Part shown: in pieces, positions 1-3,851 of the stretch
Layout of the letters: each line of letters begins with the position of its first letter
Position numbering within the stretch: position 1 is the first letter of the stretch
Assembly (NCBI GenBank): GCA_044370375.1
Contig: JBILVQ010000156.1
Coordinates: forward strand, 1 to 7,120
Direction: 5' to 3'
DNA length: 7,120 nt
DNA from: JBILVQ01 sp044370375
GTDB lineage: Bacteria > Bacteroidota > Bacteroidia > UBA4408
Program-made: the position numbers and the translations under genes
The notes under the pieces: generated by a model
What the model was told of the DNA's origin: nothing
The model's database searches: none
Seen by the model: the letters and a program-made list of their open reading frames with translations, nothing else

Positions 1-99
1 GAAAAACCGGCCTACGGTAAAAAAGGTTTTGCAGCCGGTGCCGATAAAGACAAAGGAAAATGGGGCGATAAACCACCCAGAAGAAGATCAGGTTTTTAA
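1..99 (+). CDS. C-terminal tail of an upstream protein (5' end outside window), basic Gly/Lys/Arg-rich
   Basis: Reading frame 1 is open from the first base to a TAA at 97-99 and gives 32 residues. They are rich in Lys, Gly and Arg, contain the repeated GKKG/GKWG-like elements, and end in PPRRRSGF. Such low-complexity basic tails are typical of RNA-binding proteins of Bacteroidota, notably DEAD-box RNA helicases and some rRNA pseudouridine synthases. The folded domain lies outside the window, so the family cannot be decided. The stop is 16 bases before the ATG of the acetyltransferase gene on the same strand, so the two could share a transcript. Confidence 0.6.
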   Translation, partial: EKPAYGKKGFAAGADKDKGKWGDKPPRRRSGF

Positions 100-115
100 T
101 TGATTATTTTCGTCA

Positions 116-1078
116 ATGGAATTAATAATCAGGGATTACGATGCCTCTTTGTTTCAACAGGTCATCCAGTTGTTTGTGATGGAATATGGGGTGGAAGAGA
201 AGTCCTTTGGTGAATACTTCAGGACCTTTTACGAACACCCTTTTCAGAAGGAACGATGCATCAGAGCAGTCGCTATGGATGGCCAAAAGTTAGCAGGTTT
301 TCAAACCTTCTTCTTTTGGCCTTACCTATACAAGGGAAAGGAATACAATAGTTACCAATCGGGTAATTCATTGGTTCATCCCGATTACCGCGGAAAAGGA
401 ATCTTTGCGAAATTGTTGACTTTTGTTGAGGAGAAGGCACAAAAATCCAACATCGACTTTTTAATGGGTTTTCCGGTAGAGGCTTCCTATGGTAGTTTTA
501 TCAGAAAAAAATGGAGCAATGTGCTCAACCTGCAATGGTATGTGAAGAGGTCATCTTTTCTTTCGCCTTTGCTCAGTCATACAGAGAAAAAACTCAACCA
601 TGTTTTTTCCAGCCCCGATTATCTACCTTCTTCGTCCTCAGCAGAAATTATTCGCTTGCATCATTCTAAAGATTTTTGTGAATGGAGGAAGGCATACCAA
701 AAAAATACCCCCTATTATCAATACGTTTTTAAGAAGGGAACCTCAGATGAGGTAAGGCTTACGGTGAAATTCCAAACCCGAAAGAAGTACTTGAAGGAAA
801 TGGTCATTGGCGATTTAGAGTACGGTAATTTAGATGCCTCGGTGTTGAAATTTGCAGTTGCAGAATTGTGCAAGGCGGTAACATCAAAGCATTTGGCCAC
901 TTTTGTTTCTATTGCTTTGAACCCGGCTGATGAGGTTTTGTTGAAGCATGTGGAGAGCATAGGATTTAAAAAAATTGAGAAGAAGATTTACTTTATTCAT
1001 AAACCCATCAAAGACCTCCCTGAACTGGATGTAGCTGCTCATTGGAAGCTATATCGTTCTGATATTGATACTTGGTAA
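116..1078 (+). CDS. GNAT-fold N-acetyltransferase family protein
   Basis: The 320-residue protein begins at the first in-frame ATG after the upstream stop, without a recognisable Shine-Dalgarno sequence. It probably transfers an acyl group from acyl-CoA to an amine. Residues about 1-145 look like a GNAT domain: a beta-strand region around 58-70 is followed by the acyl-CoA pyrophosphate-binding loop at 87-100 (VHPDYRGKGIFAKL, matching the R-x-x-G-x-G/A motif A) and its helix, then by IDFLMGFP and the segment SYGSFIRKKW, the usual 'GFPN..S...F.K.GW' block of this subgroup. The C-terminal half (about 175-305) contains a second strand/helix pattern ending in ADEVLLKHVESIGFKKIEKK, which resembles the end of another GNAT-like unit, so a tandem-domain or FemAB-like arrangement is possible. 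No signal peptide or membrane segment is visible, so it should be cytoplasmic. It sits 2 bases before a polysaccharide deacetylase, which suggests a role in modifying amino sugars of a surface polysaccharide. The acceptor is unknown. Confidence 0.8.
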   Translation: MELIIRDYDASLFQQVIQLFVMEYGVEEKSFGEYFRTFYEHPFQKERCIRAVAMDGQKLAGFQTFFFWPYLYKGKEYNSYQSGNSLVHPDYRGKGIFAKLLTFVEEKAQKSNIDFLMGFPVEASYGSFIRKKWSNVLNLQWYVKRSSFLSPLLSHTEKKLNHVFSSPDYLPSSSSAEIIRLHHSKDFCEWRKAYQKNTPYYQYVFKKGTSDEVRLTVKFQTRKKYLKEMVIGDLEYGNLDASVLKFAVAELCKAVTSKHLATFVSIALNPADEVLLKHVESIGFKKIEKKIYFIHKPIKDLPELDVAAHWKLYRSDIDTW

Positions 1079-1080
1079 GC

Positions 1081-1947
1081 ATGAACTACAACCCAAAAAT
1101 TCACGATAGGGCTCATTTGGTGAAATCACTTTTGGGGACGATAGAATGGTTGATGCATCGTCCGGCCGAAAAGGGTTTATGGGTGTTGAATTATCATGGT
1201 ACGCCTTTGAGCATGATGGATGAATTCAAGGCTCAGTATAATTGGTTGAAGCGCTATTATTCCTTTGTTTCACCCAATGAATTCGAAGCAATGATGAACG
1301 GATCGAAAGCGATTTCCGGGCGTCAGTTACTGCTTACTTTTGATGATGGATTGAAGAACAATTTACATGTAGCAAGATTTCTGCAACAGGAGGGTGTGGC
1401 TGCTTATTTTTTTGTTGTACCGGCATTCATTGATTGTCCGGTAGGGGAGCAAGCGGCCTATTACGCCACCCACATTCGTCCGAACCCACCGGCAGCCACT
1501 CATCCTGAGGCGGAGGATTGTTTAGCGATGAGCAGAGAAGATTTATTGCAATTGCAGACGATGGGACATAGGATTGCAGCGCATACTTACACCCATTCTT
1601 TGGTGGCTGCAAAGAGCAATGAAGAAAAAAGCAGGAGGGAAGTGGTGGAGGTAAAAAATTATTTAAGGACAATGGGCATTGAGCGGGTTTCTTCTTTTTG
1701 CAGCATCAACAATAGTTTAGAGAGTGTTGGACCCAGGGAGAAGAAATTAATTGCTGAAAATTATCAATATCACTTTACTACATTGCCGGGGAATAATGCG
1801 CTTGATGCAAATCCTTTGTTTATAAAGCGAATGAATGTTGAGGTTCACTGGTTGAAGGGTGCGATGCAATATGCACTGGGAAGCTGGGATTTAAAACGCT
1901 GGAAGGCCAGGATTCAGCAATACGAAGCCATTCCGGTGGGAGGATGA
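1081..1947 (+). CDS. NodB-type polysaccharide deacetylase (carbohydrate esterase 4-like)
   Basis: This 288-residue protein belongs to the metal-dependent NodB/CE4 family, which removes N- or O-acetyl groups from sugars. Counting from ATG 1081, a YHG strand motif is at 38-40, motif 1 TFDDG at 86-90 (D88 as catalytic base, D89 as metal ligand) and motif 2 HTYTH at 168-172 (two metal-binding His). Motif 2 is preceded by the typical 'MSREDLLQLQTMGHRIAAH' stretch. Motif 3, usually an Arg-Pro-rich FRPPxG, is not recognisable: the corresponding place reads SSFCSINNS at about 204-212. The roughly 78 residues between motifs 1 and 2 are longer than in minimal NodB domains. No signal peptide is evident, so it probably acts in the cytoplasm on a precursor. 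A TTG at 1072 is also in frame and would overlap the acetyltransferase stop by 7 bases; the ATG at 1081, 2 bases after that stop, is preferred. Either way the two genes look translationally coupled. Confidence 0.88.
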   Translation: MNYNPKIHDRAHLVKSLLGTIEWLMHRPAEKGLWVLNYHGTPLSMMDEFKAQYNWLKRYYSFVSPNEFEAMMNGSKAISGRQLLLTFDDGLKNNLHVARFLQQEGVAAYFFVVPAFIDCPVGEQAAYYATHIRPNPPAATHPEAEDCLAMSREDLLQLQTMGHRIAAHTYTHSLVAAKSNEEKSRREVVEVKNYLRTMGIERVSSFCSINNSLESVGPREKKLIAENYQYHFTTLPGNNALDANPLFIKRMNVEVHWLKGAMQYALGSWDLKRWKARIQQYEAIPVGG

Positions 1948-2147
1948 TGGATGTGGCCTTGGCCTTGCAAGAAAACCGAAGGCATAAGTCATTGGCCTAA
2001 ACCTTTTTTATTGCTGCTTAAAACGCGAAGAAAGAATTCAAGTGAGTTTAGAATTAGAATGAAAACATGGAAAATCAATAGAATTAAGGATGATTTTTAA
2101 TTATTAGGCTTAATGGTATTTCCCTTTTGGTGGGAGTTCCTTTATCA
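1948..2147. other. Convergent intergenic region between the two transcription units
   Basis: These 200 bases separate the stop codons of two convergent genes. I see no open frame with protein-like composition, no tRNA and no repeat array. The region is AT-rich in its second half, has AGAATT three times (2035, 2050 and 2080) and contains a 7-bp inverted repeat at 2071-2097 listed separately. A six-T run at 2004-2009 follows a weak 4-bp hairpin and is not convincing alone. Confidence 0.6.
2070..2098 (+). terminator. AT-rich stem-loop, possible terminator for the plus-strand unit
   Basis: AAAATCA at 2071-2077 pairs perfectly with TGATTTT at 2091-2097 across a 13-base loop, and a G-T wobble at 2070/2098 can extend it. 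On the plus strand it runs into TTTTTAATTATT. It lies about 120 bases after the deacetylase stop and 50 bases from the opposing gene's stop, a sensible place for a terminator. The stem has only one G-C pair out of seven, so it is weak; an intrinsic terminator is an inference. Confidence 0.33.
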
Positions 2148-2882
2148 TCAATACCTAAACTCAAAATAATATTCCTTATCCTCTGCAAAAAAGGTAGTGT
2201 CTTTGATGATTGTTTGGCTGTTTTTTTTGATAATGGCGCGAATGGTATTGGACCCTGTAATTAGTGGCAAATAATAAATGTCTCTATATTCAAAATATTC
2301 AACGAACCTGTCACCTGTTCCGCTGTGATATCCCAATAAAAAATCCTTCAATGGATTTATGATTCTGATTTCGCAGGTGTCAGTAATACTAGGGGTTGCT
2401 AGTTCATTAATACATTTTACTTTTAAGGTGCCTAGTATAGCTGCATAGAAGTCTAATTGATTCGTTCCACCCAGGTTCGTTATCATTTTGGTATAACTCA
2501 AATCAGTATTGTAAAACTCATTTAGATTTATATTTTCTACTCTGGTTGGAGCTCTTTTTTCCTTAAGGTTAGCCCAATAAACATAGTAATAGGGCTGCCG
2601 TTGATTTATCCGGGGTTCATAGGCCTCAAAATTAAAGGAAAAGGATCCGGAATTGTCAGTAATTGCAGTTTGTGCTACTTTAGCTTTTTCAGGGATAAGA
2701 ACAGAGCCGCTTTCCACCGTTGCCAGAACCATGGTTTCACCGGACATTGGCTTGTTAATGGCCACATTGATGAGTTTGCCGGTAACAACAGTAGTTTCGA
2801 ATTTTTTGCAAGTAAGCAATGGAAAGGTTAGCAGCACGGTTACAATTGTTGCGTAATATTTTTTTTTCATAGTTTTAAACAT
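2148..2882 (-). CDS. Predicted lipoprotein with a transthyretin-like/carboxypeptidase-regulatory-like domain
   Basis: A protein of 244 residues from ATG 2882, or 240 from the second ATG at 2870, which begins MKKK and may be the true start. The N-terminus is a lipoprotein signal: basic KKK, a hydrophobic stretch (about 9-21) and the lipobox LLTC with the lipidated Cys at residue 25, so the mature protein should be membrane-anchored on the periplasmic or surface side. Residues about 32-86 (VVTGKLINVAINKPMSGETM ... ITDNSGSFSF) match the beta-sandwich pattern of carboxypeptidase regulatory-like or transthyretin-like domains: 'G.v.d..t.kPl.g..v.l......... TDs.G.f.f'. The remaining 150 residues are rich in Tyr, Phe and Asn and look beta-stranded, without a family I recognise. 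Two further Cys (157, 170) could form a disulfide. It lies 183 bases after the beta-barrel gene on the same strand and may belong to the same locus. No enzymatic motif is seen. Confidence 0.75.
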   Translation of the reverse strand: MFKTMKKKYYATIVTVLLTFPLLTCKKFETTVVTGKLINVAINKPMSGETMVLATVESGSVLIPEKAKVAQTAITDNSGSFSFNFEAYEPRINQRQPYYYVYWANLKEKRAPTRVENINLNEFYNTDLSYTKMITNLGGTNQLDFYAAILGTLKVKCINELATPSITDTCEIRIINPLKDFLLGYHSGTGDRFVEYFEYRDIYYLPLITGSNTIRAIIKKNSQTIIKDTTFFAEDKEYYFEFRY

Positions 2883-3065
2883 AAGGCAAGTTTTTTTTGG
2901 TTCTTGAGCAGATTTCCTTAGATTTTATACTTCTGCCGCTGCTTATTATTTTCTTTTTGCTTAGCATTTGGTTTCTTACAATAGATTCTTTCTTTTGTGT
3001 TGTGAACAATGTTTTTTTACTGATGCATACCAACAGATGGGGTAAAATCAGTTATTTTAGTTTTC
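2883..3065. other. Intergenic gap between beta-barrel and lipoprotein genes
   Basis: This is 183 bases of T-rich (plus-strand) sequence between two genes transcribed from the minus strand. It is long for an operon gap, so it may contain a promoter for the lipoprotein gene. I could not find a clear Bacteroidota TAnnTTTG element on the minus strand; a TATAAAAT-like stretch (complement of about 2924-2931) is the only loosely promoter-like string. A stem-loop at 3019-3052 is listed separately. Confidence 0.5.
3019..3052. other. Two-tier stem-loop just downstream of the beta-barrel gene
   Basis: ACTGAT at 3019-3024 pairs with ATCAGT at 3047-3052, and inside it TACC at 3028-3031 pairs with GGTA at 3041-3044 around a 9-base loop. 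The two stems (6 and 4 bp) are separated by a 3+2-base internal loop. In the minus-strand transcript the structure begins 14 bases after the beta-barrel stop but is followed by A7 rather than a U tract, so it is a poor intrinsic terminator in that direction; it could act as a 3' stabilising or attenuating hairpin. Read on the plus strand it is followed by a T-rich stretch, but no plus-strand gene leads into it. Confidence 0.35.
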
Positions 3066-3851
3066 TTAAAAACTGTAACTTAATCCTAACCCGGCACTAT
3101 AGGTGAAAAACTTAACCTGATGTTCATAGTATTTTCCAAGACCGGAATCATAAGAGTTATTCCTAAACTTTCTGTCGGGTAAATAAATTCCGTGGGCCAT
3201 TATATAAAGATTTTTTAATAATTTAAATTTTAATTGTAATTCAAAAATGTATTGCCAACGTGCTGGACCTATTGAATCATCATAAAAAACGGATGTTTCT
3301 GGTATGGGCTTTTGGGGTTGAAAGCCCCAAAAGCCTCTTCTAATTCCGGCTAAGCTATGAGGATAGTTGTCCTCCCTGTTGTACTCAGTTGTTTTTCTGT
3401 AGGACCGTTCAAAACCACAGGACAATGCTAAATAAAATTTTTCTTTCCAAAACCCTTGCTTCAGTGTAAGCATCAAGGGAATTGAAAAGGTTTTTGTTGG
3501 AAAAATAAAATAATATTGCCTTGGAGTATATATCCCTGTAAAATAGTTGTAAATATAATCCCTGTCCTGACAACTTAATACTCCCTTTCTGCCGTACCTA
3601 AAGCCTGTTTTTAACCCAATAATTTTCCAGATCTTAACTTCCAATGAAGCGCGAATAGAATTTGTAAAACAAGGATTATGCACCGTATCCATGAAAGCAA
3701 GGTCCTTTGCATCGTATGGACGCCCTGCCGTTAATCTCCTGTAGGTAGCATTGTAATTTCTTTCAACTGAGAGACCAATGCTAACTCTTTTTTGAGCAAT
3801 GCAAATAGGGGCAGATAGAATAAGTAAAAGTATAAAGTTGATTTTATTCAT
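3066..3851 (-). CDS. Predicted outer-membrane beta-barrel protein
   Basis: This 261-residue protein starts with a Sec signal peptide (MNK, a hydrophobic core to about residue 16, likely cleavage after CIA at 19, leaving Gln20). The mature part has alternating hydrophobic/polar strands (for example SIRASLEVKIWKIIGLKTG, YFIFPTKTFSIPLMLTLKQG, FELQLKFKLLKNLYIMAHGI) and ends with FTYSAGLGLSYSF, a C-terminal strand with terminal Phe as in BAM-inserted outer-membrane proteins. The length suits a barrel of about 8-12 strands, similar to the PorT-like/OMP_b-brl proteins of Bacteroidota; the exact family is not recognised. The ATG lies inside the end of the upstream hydrolase gene (shared ATGAATAA), so translation is probably coupled. 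A perfect 11-bp inverted repeat lies in codons 173-182, in what is probably a loop between strands. The function could be a small pore, an assembly partner or an anchor for the exported hydrolase; this is inference from position only. Confidence 0.72.
   Translation of the reverse strand: MNKINFILLLILSAPICIAQKRVSIGLSVERNYNATYRRLTAGRPYDAKDLAFMDTVHNPCFTNSIRASLEVKIWKIIGLKTGFRYGRKGVLSCQDRDYIYNYFTGIYTPRQYYFIFPTKTFSIPLMLTLKQGFWKEKFYLALSCGFERSYRKTTEYNREDNYPHSLAGIRRGFWGFQPQKPIPETSVFYDDSIGPARWQYIFELQLKFKLLKNLYIMAHGIYLPDRKFRNNSYDSGLGKYYEHQVKFFTYSAGLGLSYSF
3307..3335. repeat. Perfect 11-bp inverted repeat (hairpin) inside the beta-barrel gene
   Basis: GGCTTTTGGGG at 3307-3317 and CCCCAAAAGCC at 3325-3335 are exact reverse complements separated by the 7-base loop TTGAAAG. 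G-T wobbles at 3306/3336 and 3318/3324 could lengthen the stem. It lies within codons 173-182, encoding GFWGFQPQKP, and keeps the frame open. In the mRNA it would form a stable stem with 7 G-C pairs of 11. There is no U tract after it, so it is not a typical terminator. Confidence 0.85.

Noticed and set aside
718..960. Minus-strand frame of 80 residues inside the acetyltransferase gene
   Set aside because: Antisense to a well-supported gene, with no recognisable protein features.
1072..1080. TTG start for the deacetylase, 9 bases upstream of ATG 1081
   Set aside because: ATG at 1081 is a stronger start, and the extra residues (M-V-S) add nothing recognisable; the TTG start cannot be excluded.
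1427..1672. Minus-strand frame of 81 residues inside the deacetylase gene
   Set aside because: Antisense to the conserved motif 2 region of a clear enzyme gene; Pro/Cys/Ser-rich composition typical of a shadow frame.
1979..2009. AGGC/GCCT hairpin followed by a six-T run after the deacetylase gene
   Set aside because: Only a 4-bp stem with an 11-base loop, and the T run is 5 bases away from it; too weak to call a terminator on sequence alone.
2115..2155. GGTATT/AATACC pairing with an inner TCCC/GGGA at the end of the lipoprotein gene
   Set aside because: The outer and inner stems are joined by a 14-base one-sided bulge and overlap the last codons; no T tract follows. Probably chance.
2897..3106. 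Plus-strand frame of 69 residues, strongly hydrophobic, starting at TTG
   Set aside because: The hydrophobicity comes from T-rich intergenic sequence, it needs a TTG start, and it runs into the end of the barrel gene on the other strand. No independent support for a membrane peptide.
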